Shown here: positions 51,302 through 60,528 of the stretch, piece after piece
Layout: each line of letters opens with the position of its first letter
How positions within the stretch are numbered: position 1 is the first letter of the stretch
Source of the DNA: an uncultured Kordia sp.
GTDB taxonomy: Bacteria; Bacteroidota; Bacteroidia; Flavobacteriales; Flavobacteriaceae
DNA length: 64,000 bases
NCBI RefSeq assembly: GCF_947496985.1
Contig: NZ_CANMEZ010000015.1
Coordinates: forward strand, 1-64,000
Reading direction: 5' to 3'
The notes under the pieces: generated by a model
The model's input: only the letters and a program-made list of their open reading frames with translations
What the model was told of the DNA's origin: nothing
Database searches by the model: none
Program-made: the position numbers and the translations under genes

Positions 51302-51487
51302 ATGAAACAACAAATTTTAAGCATCGGAAAAGAATTGACAAAGTCAGAACAACGTACCATTAATGGAGGTTTTGGCGAAGAGTGTGAACGCTTGCTAGGT
51401 GCATGTACTATTGATGCCGATTGCCATAATGTAAATTTTGGTTTTCAAGCCTTTTGTGAATTTGGATGCTGTGTAACACCAATTTAA
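51302..51487 (+). CDS. ComC-type double-glycine peptide, Cys-rich
   Basis: The 61-residue peptide has leader MKQQILSIGKELTKSEQRTI ending in INGG. The core of 37 residues has six cysteines (EECERLLGACTID, DCHNV, FCEFGCCVTPI), an even number that suggests three disulfides. It is related in leader to the gene at 50928, but the cores do not match. Confidence 0.75.
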   Translation: MKQQILSIGKELTKSEQRTINGGFGEECERLLGACTIDADCHNVNFGFQAFCEFGCCVTPI

Positions 51488-51518
51488 TAGAAGAAAGACA
51501 GAAAATCTCAAAAGCAAA

Positions 51519-51559
51519 AAAGTATCCAACATTAATTGTGAATTGATGTTGGATACTTT
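51519..51559. terminator. Bidirectional terminator between convergent genes
   Basis: AAAGTATCCAACAT pairs with ATGTTGGATACTTT around a 13-base loop. A-rich flanks are on both sides. It lies between the ends of the peptide gene (51302) and the lipase gene (51587). Confidence 0.8.
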
Positions 51560-51586
51560 CAAAATATGATATCTAATTTATTCTTC

Positions 51587-52951
51587 CTATTTTATTAGTT
51601 TTTCTAATTCTTCATCAGTTAGTTCACTCAACTCTAGTAAACTATTGATATCAAAACCTAAAGCTTCATTTGCCATTTCTATCACCATTTGTGTGTCATG
51701 TTGCTCTTTATCAGTCGCAGAATCACTATTTATAATTGTAGTAAATTCATTTAAAAATACTTCAATATTTAATAATTTAGCATAAGCAGTTGTATGTTGG
51801 TAAGCTGCTTGCCCAAAAAATCGAGTTATATTTTCAAGATTTCCTATACTTGAATGCAAAGATTTAGGTATGTACTTACTGTTATATAATTTTGTAATGC
51901 CTTTTAAGAGCTTAAATTTATCTTTAATAATATTATCAATTTTATCGTCAAACGTCCCTTTTTTAAGTTCTATTCCTTTTATATGTTTGTATATGTATTG
52001 TTTCCTTGCTTCACTTGTTTTATTCGATTTTTTAAATAAATTAAGTACAGCTATAAGGGCAGCATTTCCAAAACTTACATCTTCTATATTTTTATCTTTA
52101 TCTTCATTTTTATAAAGACTTGGTATTGTCGCTAAATCGGTTCTATTCCAAGCTAAAGGCACAATATCTAAGCTATTTTTAATACCAAAACATTTTATTC
52201 TATTTTTTTTAATTTGCTCTTCAAAATAGTCGGTAAAACTCTTTCCTGTTTCACCTGATGGCCATGAATAAACTTTATGAACTCCTATTGTTGGTCCAGC
52301 AGTTGGATATGTTGAAATGTTCATTGTTTTTTTAGGATCCCATTCTGATTGCTTATCTGATAAGTATAATGCTAATGCTGGCGAAAGTGCTCCACCTAAA
52401 CTGTGTCCTGTAACAGCTACTTCTGCTAGTTTGACATCATTTCTGATAATAAAATCTTTTAATCCCGTTAAAAGATTTTTATTTTTATATTTCATTGTAT
52501 TTCTAAGTATATTTAAACCAGTAGCTGTTCCTTGCGAAATGTCTCCATACCCTTTTCCTGAAATATCTTTCCATACGGCAGTTTTATTTACATGAAAATC
52601 TTCTTGAATCCAACCATAACTTGAGATAGAATTCGTTCCTGCAATGGCAATTACAAATAGATTTTGTGATTTAGAGTAATATGCACCCATCGTATTATCA
52701 GCAACGGCAAAAGAAGAATTATGATCATGAGAATATACTACTGGCCCCCAAACAGTTTCCCAATCGTCTCCTATTAGTTTTTTTATAGTTTCATCAAGGA
52801 ATACTTTCTTAGATACTTCTGTTACAAAATTTTGTAATTTCTCATACGATTTTTTACAAGTTGATTCGTCTTCAAAAACTTTTTTGAATGCTGAGTTACT
52901 CGCAAATGATAAACTGTGTATAATTTGTGTTTTGTTATATAATGGTTTCAT
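51587..52951 (-). CDS. Class 3 lipase-family protein
   Basis: The 454-residue protein has the alpha/beta hydrolase lipase_3 core: VIAIAGTNS (oxyanion region), the nucleophile elbow TGHSLGG with Ser184, and a likely catalytic Asp in SLDIVPLAWN. It has no signal peptide, so it is cytoplasmic or exported by a dedicated route. The C-terminal 150 residues are helical with an acidic end (LLELSELTDEELEKLIK). It follows the gene at 53050 by 98 bases on the same strand. A phospholipase effector is possible, but no secretion gene is nearby. Confidence 0.82.
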   Translation of the reverse strand: MKPLYNKTQIIHSLSFASNSAFKKVFEDESTCKKSYEKLQNFVTEVSKKVFLDETIKKLIGDDWETVWGPVVYSHDHNSSFAVADNTMGAYYSKSQNLFVIAIAGTNSISSYGWIQEDFHVNKTAVWKDISGKGYGDISQGTATGLNILRNTMKYKNKNLLTGLKDFIIRNDVKLAEVAVTGHSLGGALSPALALYLSDKQSEWDPKKTMNISTYPTAGPTIGVHKVYSWPSGETGKSFTDYFEEQIKKNRIKCFGIKNSLDIVPLAWNRTDLATIPSLYKNEDKDKNIEDVSFGNAALIAVLNLFKKSNKTSEARKQYIYKHIKGIELKKGTFDDKIDNIIKDKFKLLKGITKLYNSKYIPKSLHSSIGNLENITRFFGQAAYQHTTAYAKLLNIEVFLNEFTTIINSDSATDKEQHDTQMVIEMANEALGFDINSLLELSELTDEELEKLIK

Positions 52952-53049
52952 AAGTTATAGATTTTTATACTGTTGATTAGAAAAACTTTAGCTCTTACAA
53001 AAAGAGATTAAGTATTTATGTTTTCAAGCTAGTCACTAAAAAAAGCTCA

Positions 53050-53730
53050 TTAGCAGCATTTTTCTGAAACTTTGATTGCGCTTCTTATTGAATCAATTCC
53101 ATCTGCTATTAGCATTGCTATTTTTACAGCTAATAATCCTCCACCTGAAAGGACTCCCAAAAGGATCGTTCCAGCAACTTTAGCTGCAAACCATATTTTT
53201 TCAATAGGACCCATTTCATTTTTTATGATATCAAAAAGAGTGCTTAAAATGTTTTCTTTTATAAGGATTTTTAGAATCTCATACAGATTTTCTACTTTTT
53301 TAGATACACTCTTTTCATTAACAAGCTTAAGTATAAAATCATATATTTTACTGCTTACTTGTAAAATACGATTGATAAGTGTTGCAGATTTTTTAACACT
53401 TCTAGGCACTGAAGCTCCAAATGCTGAAATAAGCAAAGACAAAAAATCTATTGTAAATTCTACAACTGCTTTTTCACATTCACTTCTTTGAAGAAAATAT
53501 TCATCTGAAAGTTCTACTGATTCGTAATCATCAAAAAGCACCATTGGTTTATTGAAAAAGGTATCTTCAATTCCAAACTTTTCTTGTAAAGATGCTTCAT
53601 TTGCTTCAGACGGATTTCTCCAATAATTTACTAATGATTCTTTATTTGGTTCTATATGTTTTTGAAGTTCTGGGTCCCATTTATAAAGTGTTTCTAATAC
53701 TTTTAATTCTTGAGATGTTAGTTTGCTCAT
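53050..53730 (-). CDS. Uncharacterised protein with a glycine-rich hydrophobic C-terminus
   Basis: The 226-residue protein begins MSKLTSQELKVLETLYKW and is helical. The last 50 residues contain the glycine-rich hydrophobic segment AGTILLGVLSGGGLLAV, likely membrane-inserting, and the end is KVSEKCC. There is no signal peptide. It lies directly before the lipase gene. A pore-forming or immunity-type role is conceivable from shape alone. Confidence 0.6.
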   Translation of the reverse strand: MSKLTSQELKVLETLYKWDPELQKHIEPNKESLVNYWRNPSEANEASLQEKFGIEDTFFNKPMVLFDDYESVELSDEYFLQRSECEKAVVEFTIDFLSLLISAFGASVPRSVKKSATLINRILQVSSKIYDFILKLVNEKSVSKKVENLYEILKILIKENILSTLFDIIKNEMGPIEKIWFAAKVAGTILLGVLSGGGLLAVKIAMLIADGIDSIRSAIKVSEKCC

Positions 53731-53966
53731 AATTATAATTTTAGTTGGTTCTCCTACTCTATTTAGGCTTTTCAGATTTCGCCAAAAAAAAGCATTTATA
53801 CGACGTCATTTGTTTGCTTTTACAGTGTAAATGTAGTTTTGAATTTGAAGTTGATTAGGAATAATTCGTCAACGCAGAAGAATGTAACGCAAACGATGAA
53901 AAGTGAAGAGTTAAGAGAAATTGGTAATTAACGAGAAGTCATTGACAACTAATTTTGTATGCATTA

Positions 53967-54068
53967 GAATTCCGTAAGGGATAGCGCGATTTGTTGGAGC
54001 TCCTTGGAATGCAATGGAGAGAGCGACTCGCAAAAGCCCGACCTGAGTTTTTCGCGAAGGTTACGCCC
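53967..54068. other. GC-rich structured intergenic element
   Basis: Within an AT-rich 353-base gap, about 100 bases are clearly GC-richer. They contain ATAGCGCG, the palindrome GGAGCTCC (53996-54003), AAGCCCGACC, TTCGCGAA and the end TTACGCCC. The phrases AAGCCCGACC and ACGCCC recall intergenic elements I have seen in other flavobacterial genomes. It may be a repeat or a structured RNA such as the Flavo-1 class, which I cannot confirm here. The rest of 53731-54083 has no gene. Confidence 0.45.
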
Positions 54069-54083
54069 AAATTTAAAAAAATT

Positions 54084-54821
54084 CTATTTTATAATTGTGA
54101 AGAGTTCTAATAGTAGTTTTCGATGACGTTGACTTACTGGTAAATTTTGCCCATTTTTTAGTGTCAACATGTAATCGTTCGGATGTACTGATGCAATTTG
54201 ATTGATATTTACTATGTGTTTTCTGTGAATGGACACAAAGTTCTGAGGTAGTGTTTCCGAAAAGCTTTTTAGGCTTTTATAGACCAAAAATTTAGCGTCA
54301 CTTGTGAAGATATTACAATATTTATCATCAGATTCTAGATAATAAATGTCTGCAATTGCTACTTTTATTAATACATTCCCTTTTTTAATGAGTAAGGTAT
54401 TGTTAATTTCCAATGCGCTGTTTTCTTTGGTCGTCAGTTGCCCAATTTGATCCACATATTTTTCAATTGCTAGTTCTATTGCGAAACGAATTTCCAAGGG
54501 ATCAACAGGTTTTAGCAGGTAATTGTATGGCTTTTGCTTTTTTGCAGCAATGAATGATAGCTTGTCTTTTGAGTTGGTTAAGAATAAGATCGGAATTGGA
54601 TTGTGATTGTTGATATAATCTGCAAATTGAATGCCTTCTCGTTTGCCGTCAATGAAAATGTCTAAGATGGCTATGTCAGGAGTTTTATCATTAAAAAGTT
54701 GTGTAGCTTCTTCATAATTTCTTGCAACTCCAGTAATATGATATTGTTCTGAAAGTATTTCTTTTAGTATTATTACTTCTTCTGGACTGTCTTCAAGAAT
54801 TAAAATGTTTATTTTTTCCAT
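54084..54821 (-). CDS. LytTR-type response regulator
   Basis: The 245-residue protein has a receiver domain (ILILEDSPEE, phosphoacceptor Asp54 in AILDIFIDG, conserved Lys in YLLKP) and a LytTR DNA-binding domain (VAIADIYYLESDDKYC, FVSIHRKHIVNINQI, LPVSQRHRKLLLEL). It lies 6 bases after the kinase gene and is its partner. Confidence 0.93.
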   Translation of the reverse strand: MEKINILILEDSPEEVIILKEILSEQYHITGVARNYEEATQLFNDKTPDIAILDIFIDGKREGIQFADYINNHNPIPILFLTNSKDKLSFIAAKKQKPYNYLLKPVDPLEIRFAIELAIEKYVDQIGQLTTKENSALEINNTLLIKKGNVLIKVAIADIYYLESDDKYCNIFTSDAKFLVYKSLKSFSETLPQNFVSIHRKHIVNINQIASVHPNDYMLTLKNGQNLPVSQRHRKLLLELFTIIK

Positions 54822-54827
54822 ATAAGT

Positions 54828-56540
54828 TTACGCTACATTTTTAAACGGTACTGATATGTTTACAATCGTTCCTCCTGTTGGGTTTTGCTCAATTTTTATT
54901 GTTCCGCCATTGAGTTGTATCATTGATTTTGTGAGCATTAAACCTAGACCTGAGCTTTTTCTACCTGTGGTATCATTTTGAGCTTTATTGGTTTGTATTT
55001 CAAAAATGCTTTTTAATACTTTTTCAGGAATTCCAATACCTGAATCTGTAATAAAAACTGTGAATGTTTCATCTTCTTCCTCTCCAGAAATTATGATGTT
55101 TCCTCCTTCTGGCGTGAATTTTATTGCGTTGTCTAAACAGTTTCGAATTACAATTTTAAAAATTTCCATGTCGCCATATACCAATACTTTTTTTTTGATA
55201 TCAATATTAAATTGAATGTCTTTTTCTTCTATTAATGATTGATATTGTTGTTCTATTTGATGAATGATTTGCCATAACGGAAACCAATCTTTTTGTACAG
55301 AAAGTAAATCGGACTGACTTAGAGACCAATTCAATAGATTATCAAGTAATAGACTTAGCGAATCTATAATTTTTGAAACATTTTTATCAGATGAGATAGC
55401 ATCTGAATCTTTTTTTACAGCTCGTAATTGAAATAATTGCTTTAGGCGTGCAACAGGACTGCGTAAATCGTGTGCAATAATTGTAAATAGCTGGTTTTTA
55501 ACAGTATTTGTTTCATTCAATTCACGGTTTAGCTTTTTGATTTGTTTATGTTGCTGTGCGAGTTTTCTATATAAAATAAGACCTCCTAAAAATGCTATAA
55601 GAATTCCAACAGAAATTGCAATTAATGTGTTACTTTCTGCTGTTTTTATGTCTAATTCGGCTTGTTTTTGTGCAATATTAAAGGCTTCTTTTTCTTGCGC
55701 AACTTGCCATAATGAATTTTGTTTTTGAAGTGAATCATTAATAGCGGAATGCTCTTTTAAGTAGTTGATTGCTTCTGAATGCTTTTTTAAAACTTCTGAA
55801 ATGAAATACTTGTTATAGGTAATCGTTTTTTTTAATTCTAAATCTTTAATCGATTTCGAAAATGTATATGCTGAATCAAAGTATTGTGCAGCAATTAGAT
55901 CTTTGTATTCCTCAAAATATAGATTCCCTATATTTGAGTATGTTTTTGCTATTTGGAAAGTATCACGTTTACTTTTGTTCGTTATTAAGATATTCTGATA
56001 TAACTCATTTGCTTCTTTATATTTACTTTTTAAAAGAAAAATATACGCTTGATTTTGTGCAATTTCATTTTTCAAATAATACGATTGTTTTATCGGAATT
56101 TTCAATGCTTTTTCAAAATAAAAATTCGCAGAATCGTATTGTTGTTTTTTCAAATATAAACTACCTAAACTTTTAAAAATAAATTGATTAATACTCTTAT
56201 CTGATACATCTTGAAGACTTAAAAGATAGTTTTTCGCCTTATCTTCTAAGCCTAAAGCATATAGTAGATGGTTTTGAAACAATTGTTTTAAAGTATCATT
56301 TGTCTTAATATCTGATAGAATATATTTTTTTGAGGCTTTAAAATTACGTTTTGATAGACTCACATGCGCATTATGCCATGCATTTACATCTCCTAGTTTT
56401 ATAATATTTCGGTCTTCGGGATTTTTTTTGCAGTATTCACAATGATTTATAAACCATGTTTCTGTGTATGTATTTTGTCCAAATACTGAAATGGTGAGTA
56501 GTGTAAAAATAATAAAAACATAATAGTTAATTATTTTCAT
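54828..56540 (-). CDS. TPR-containing sensor histidine kinase
   Basis: The 570-residue kinase has a signal peptide (INYYVFIIFTLLTISVFG), TPR-like repeats over about 30-270 in the periplasm (QQYDSANFYFEKALKI), a TM helix at about 300-320 (LIAISVGILIAFLGGLIL) and a coiled coil. The HisKA segment FTIIAHDLRSPVARL and an ATPase domain (IKIVIRNCLDNAIKFTPEG, ITDSGIGIPE, SSGLGLML) complete it. It pairs with the LytTR regulator gene that follows. Confidence 0.92.
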   Translation of the reverse strand: MKIINYYVFIIFTLLTISVFGQNTYTETWFINHCEYCKKNPEDRNIIKLGDVNAWHNAHVSLSKRNFKASKKYILSDIKTNDTLKQLFQNHLLYALGLEDKAKNYLLSLQDVSDKSINQFIFKSLGSLYLKKQQYDSANFYFEKALKIPIKQSYYLKNEIAQNQAYIFLLKSKYKEANELYQNILITNKSKRDTFQIAKTYSNIGNLYFEEYKDLIAAQYFDSAYTFSKSIKDLELKKTITYNKYFISEVLKKHSEAINYLKEHSAINDSLQKQNSLWQVAQEKEAFNIAQKQAELDIKTAESNTLIAISVGILIAFLGGLILYRKLAQQHKQIKKLNRELNETNTVKNQLFTIIAHDLRSPVARLKQLFQLRAVKKDSDAISSDKNVSKIIDSLSLLLDNLLNWSLSQSDLLSVQKDWFPLWQIIHQIEQQYQSLIEEKDIQFNIDIKKKVLVYGDMEIFKIVIRNCLDNAIKFTPEGGNIIISGEEEDETFTVFITDSGIGIPEKVLKSIFEIQTNKAQNDTTGRKSSGLGLMLTKSMIQLNGGTIKIEQNPTGGTIVNISVPFKNVA

Positions 56541-56552
56541 AAACTAAGACTA

Positions 56553-57026
56553 TTATGTTTCATTTTCGTTTCTATGAATAATAACTTTAGTCCCACGTTT
56601 TGGATTTCCAACATCGTAAGGTTTTGATATATTATTTTCAGTATCAGGTTTTATGTAATTGAAGTTCACATTACATAAAACTACTCTGCCTTTTTGTAGA
56701 TCAACACTTGATTTAATAATAAACATCCATAAATTCTGTGGTTTTGTAGGTTCATAGAGTCTATTTTTAACATCAATTTCAATTTCATATAGATCTGGAT
56801 TAGCTTCATTAGTTACTTCATATACTGTATAATCACCTTTTTTAATTTCATTATGAAAATAAACATATAAATATATTATATTTTTGTCCTTAACGCTACT
56901 AATTCTAAGGAAAGGTCCTAAAGAACCTTCTTCAATAAACTCATCTTTCAACGGTTCTACATTTTCTGCAGCTATATGTACATTATAATCTTTCCCTTCT
57001 ACTAAAGGTTTTGATAGTTTTTCCAT
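56553..57026 (-). CDS. Uncharacterised protein upstream of the TPR-kinase
   Basis: The 157-residue protein (MEKLSKPLVEGKDYNVHI...) has no signal peptide and is predicted to be strand-rich (ISSVKDKNIIYLYVYFH, GRVVLCNVNFNYI). It ends in a basic-polar tail (GTKVIIHRNENET). It starts the minus-strand run and stands 12 bases before the kinase gene, so it may be part of the same signalling unit. No family is recognised. Confidence 0.65.
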   Translation of the reverse strand: MEKLSKPLVEGKDYNVHIAAENVEPLKDEFIEEGSLGPFLRISSVKDKNIIYLYVYFHNEIKKGDYTVYEVTNEANPDLYEIEIDVKNRLYEPTKPQNLWMFIIKSSVDLQKGRVVLCNVNFNYIKPDTENNISKPYDVGNPKRGTKVIIHRNENET

Positions 57027-57191
57027 GGCTGGTAATTTTGATATTTGACTAATATAAAATATATTTATGGTAAACGAAAGAATAATCTTTCTTTAATCAT
57101 AATCATACACAGTAGTTATATTAGCCAAAATACAAGCATTATTATCACTGTTATTTTCGTGAAATCTTATACACAATGCTTACTTAATACT

Positions 57192-58553
57192 TTATATTTG
57201 TTCATATACAATAGCTTCTACGGCTCCTGTTGCAGAGTTGATAACTCCTGTTGTTTTTTCTACAGGAGACATTCGAACCCATGAACCTGCGTATGTATCA
57301 CCAAAGCCAAAAGATCCCCAAACTAACTTGTGCGGCGTCCATTCATTTTCTTTGTTTGGAGCTAATAGATTTAATGAATCGCTAAATTCTTGCGCAATGT
57401 ATTTTTTGGTTGCTAATGCATTTTCTATTGCATTTTCCCAATTAGTTATTGACATAAATTTTCCGATAAAAACATCATTTCCTTGTAAGCCATCACTGAT
57501 TTTTATGACAAATTTATCTTTATTCGTTTTCAATAGTTTGATAATGTTATGTGTTTCATTTTCATAGATTACGTCAGCATCTGTAACAAGTTCTGTCCAA
57601 GGAATATATTGCAATACCAATTCATTCTGAGTTCCTTCAAATTTATTTTCATTAGCAAGTCGTCGTAACAAAGCTAAATTTCTTTTATCACGAATAAATG
57701 TAGTTCCCAAATGATCAGGAAAGTAAATACTATTCATGATAAATGCACGAAATAAATCTGGCGAAATTGTATTTAACGAAAAATCTAGAATTAATACTGC
57801 ATGCATATTTTTATTTTCAAAATACAATCCGTCACTTTTCATTTTCAATGATAAAACCGTATCCATATATACATTTCCTCTTTTTCCAATTCGTTGCAAT
57901 TCTTTTTTCAACAATGCGTCAAAAAAGTTTTTTGCTACTTCATTGTATTCTTTTTCACTATCTTCTCTGGATACTAAAAAGATATTAATTTCTGCACTAT
58001 TTGTTTGCGTATACGCTAAGATTTGCTCAACAACAAATTTAATATATAGTGTTTGTGTTTTACGATAGTTAAATTGTTTCCCCGTATTTACATTTGATAA
58101 TATATTGTGTGTATTTCTAATAATTGGTTCAAAGTTTTGAAACTCCATTCCTCCTATTGAAGAGCCCATGTTTACTTCTAATACTTTGAATCCTGTTGTT
58201 GTTAAACTTAGGTCTAATCGGCAACTTACAGGAACTTCTTTTTCTTGGCACATCATTGAAAATTGTGCAATTGTTTCATCACCATCAAAATAAAAATCAG
58301 CAATTTCCTGAGCATCATCCTTAAAATAAAGTCTAGGAATTTTGTGCAATAGTTTTGGAATTAATGTACTTACTTCCGTTAATTTTTGAGTTAATTCTTT
58401 GTCTACAATTACTGGACAAGAAGAAATAGGGTATTTGAAATTTCGGAAAATTTCTGGTAATACATCTGTATTTGTATTAATTAATGCTGGAATTACTTCA
58501 CTGGATTGCTCTTTAAAAGCGGTATAAGTATCAAATAAGATTGTCTGTTTCAT
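57192..58553 (-). CDS. ATP-grasp-like ligase of the NRPS operon, paralog 3
   Basis: The 453-residue protein is the most divergent of three paralogs in this operon. It has FKVLEVNMGSSIGGMEFQNF (about 135-155) and, near the end, FVIKISDGLQGNDVFIGKF, IAQEFSD and GVINSATGAVEAIVYE. The glycine-rich loop after FVIK and the late acidic motif resemble circularly permuted ATP-grasp enzymes, such as glutathionylspermidine-synthase relatives, which join acids to amines using ATP. Its Lys in FVIKIS and the Glu in QEFSD would bind ATP. The fold is inferred by pattern. It lies 17 bases after the peptidase gene. Confidence 0.55.
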   Translation of the reverse strand: MKQTILFDTYTAFKEQSSEVIPALINTNTDVLPEIFRNFKYPISSCPVIVDKELTQKLTEVSTLIPKLLHKIPRLYFKDDAQEIADFYFDGDETIAQFSMMCQEKEVPVSCRLDLSLTTTGFKVLEVNMGSSIGGMEFQNFEPIIRNTHNILSNVNTGKQFNYRKTQTLYIKFVVEQILAYTQTNSAEINIFLVSREDSEKEYNEVAKNFFDALLKKELQRIGKRGNVYMDTVLSLKMKSDGLYFENKNMHAVLILDFSLNTISPDLFRAFIMNSIYFPDHLGTTFIRDKRNLALLRRLANENKFEGTQNELVLQYIPWTELVTDADVIYENETHNIIKLLKTNKDKFVIKISDGLQGNDVFIGKFMSITNWENAIENALATKKYIAQEFSDSLNLLAPNKENEWTPHKLVWGSFGFGDTYAGSWVRMSPVEKTTGVINSATGAVEAIVYEQI

Positions 58554-58570
58554 ATTTGTTTATTTATCTA

Positions 58571-60493
58571 TTAAAAGGATATTATTCCCCAATAAAGGAA
58601 ATATAATGCGATAAGGGAATTTGAAAATAAAATGGTTACGGCTACACCGATACTTGGCACTTTTCGAATGCTGATGATAAAGTAAATGATGGTACAAAGC
58701 AATACTGCTATAAATATGTACAATAACGTGAATAGGTATTCGTATTCTTCTGGAAATCCGAATGCTAAAGTATATAAATTATTGTCTGCCGTACTAATTA
58801 ACGCTATTATAAATCCGAATACTAATACTACACCAATTGCAGAACTTAGTATGAATAATAATTTCATAATTAGACTTGTTTTTTTTCCATTTTTCTTTTT
58901 AAACATTGAAATTATATAACCAAAAAATGTAATTATACATACTAATAATGCAATTAATAAGGGTCCAAAAAATAGTATATCTGGCGAACCAAAACTATTC
59001 CCCATTTTTGAAATTCCTTTGTTTATACTGATATTATTGATGAAACTTACTTTTTGATTGATTTCTGTTGTTTCTGCTTTTGGACGTTGATTTGGCGATT
59101 TTACAAATTGATTAACCATTTTTTTTGCAGACCAACTGAAACTAGACGCATGTCCTGTAGTTTTTGTATTTATTATATATGTAGTAGTAGTTTTTGATTG
59201 TAATGCTTCTCCATTTGTTTCTGGTGTTATTGGATCAAATTTTCCTGTAAAGATTAACGTAGGAACATTTACTTGTAATCCTACTGAATCAATTTTGATA
59301 TTATTCTCTAACTTTTTATTCCAAGAATCACATACTACAAAATCCGAAGCATAGAATGATAAACCTTCTTTTAACTTAGTTGTTTTATTATTGTTTTCAT
59401 AGGTTTCATATGAATTATTCGGAATGGTTTCATTGCAACTTACGCAATAATACATTCCATAATCTAGCGATAAAGCACCTGAAAAAGCTACTACCAATTC
59501 GCTCAAGGCTTCTTTGTTTTCATTGTTAAATTCGTAAATTAATAACGGTAATACTTCTATGAGTTGTTGATTGTATAATGCTTGATGAATGGCAATTTTA
59601 AAATCTTCCGCATTGTACGTGAATGTTCCTTCTTCAATAATATCTTTGTTGACTTCTACTGTTATAGGGTTCTTTTGCAACTTCTCAATTGTTTCATAGT
59701 ATTTATTTTCTAAATCAGGATAATCCATATTACAATCTGGATCATTTTTACAATCTGTAAATACTTTGTTTAGACTACTTATGTAATTGATAGTATTGTT
59801 TGTATAATATTCTTTAATGTCTGAAATTGGTGAATCTAAAATTAAAGTATGCACATCTTGAGGAAAATTGTTTGCATATACTTGCGCCATGTATGTTCCA
59901 TAAGAAATTCCATAAACAGTCCAATTGTCATATTTTAGGTATGTTTTAAGACTATGTAAGTCTTTTGCAATGTTTCCACTATGATATGCTGTTACATCTA
60001 TTTCTTCTATGAGTAGTTTTCGTTGACATTTCATAGCGGCCGTCGCTTTCTCTATTGCATCTTCGGCTGGTGTTTGGTTTTTAGCTAATATTTTAAAGAA
60101 TTCATTTCCTAAATCTGGACATAGTTTTGGTTCGGATAATCCTGTTCCTCTTACATCTATTAAAATTATATCGCTTTTTTCTCGTAATGGATGCGATATC
60201 CAAGACCATACGGCATTTATAGCTCCAGATCCTGGTCCTCCTTCTATTACTACAACTGGACTTCCTTTTTCTTTGTTTTTTGAGGTACTTTTGATAACAG
60301 CGACCGCTAATTTCACAGATTTATCCGTGGTACCATTCCAATTTTCAGGTACCGTTAAATATCCCCATTCAATATCCTCGTTTTTAAGTGTTTCTGATTT
60401 TGGGTAAAATGATTCTGTTTTTTCAAAATGCTGTGCTTGTATGGTCACAGAGAAAAGGAAAAAGACTAGTAAGAGTTTTAATTTTTTATACAT
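58571..60493 (-). CDS. Tripeptidyl-aminopeptidase-type hydrolase with C-terminal TM helices
   Basis: The 640-residue protein has a signal peptide (LLLVFFLFSVTIQA), an alpha/beta hydrolase domain of the TAP/proline iminopeptidase group, and four TM helices in the last 140 residues (for example LLIALLVCIITFFGYII). Motifs are VVIEGGPGSG, DVRGTGLSEP, YGISYGTYMAQ with nucleophile Ser197, FTGKFDPITP with Asp, and TTGHASSF with His. It faces the periplasm. Within an NRPS operon it could activate a peptide precursor by removing residues or protect the producer by cleaving the product. Confidence 0.85.
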   Translation of the reverse strand: MYKKLKLLLVFFLFSVTIQAQHFEKTESFYPKSETLKNEDIEWGYLTVPENWNGTTDKSVKLAVAVIKSTSKNKEKGSPVVVIEGGPGSGAINAVWSWISHPLREKSDIILIDVRGTGLSEPKLCPDLGNEFFKILAKNQTPAEDAIEKATAAMKCQRKLLIEEIDVTAYHSGNIAKDLHSLKTYLKYDNWTVYGISYGTYMAQVYANNFPQDVHTLILDSPISDIKEYYTNNTINYISSLNKVFTDCKNDPDCNMDYPDLENKYYETIEKLQKNPITVEVNKDIIEEGTFTYNAEDFKIAIHQALYNQQLIEVLPLLIYEFNNENKEALSELVVAFSGALSLDYGMYYCVSCNETIPNNSYETYENNNKTTKLKEGLSFYASDFVVCDSWNKKLENNIKIDSVGLQVNVPTLIFTGKFDPITPETNGEALQSKTTTTYIINTKTTGHASSFSWSAKKMVNQFVKSPNQRPKAETTEINQKVSFINNISINKGISKMGNSFGSPDILFFGPLLIALLVCIITFFGYIISMFKKKNGKKTSLIMKLLFILSSAIGVVLVFGFIIALISTADNNLYTLAFGFPEEYEYLFTLLYIFIAVLLCTIIYFIISIRKVPSIGVAVTILFSNSLIALYFLYWGIISF

Positions 60494-60528
60494 GTGTAAT
60501 TTTTAGTTCTTGAACTTAAATAATAGAA

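Noticed and set aside
57045-58068. Plus-strand frames opposite the third ATP-grasp-like gene
   Set aside because: They overlap a long conserved minus-strand gene and have no start context or family resemblance.
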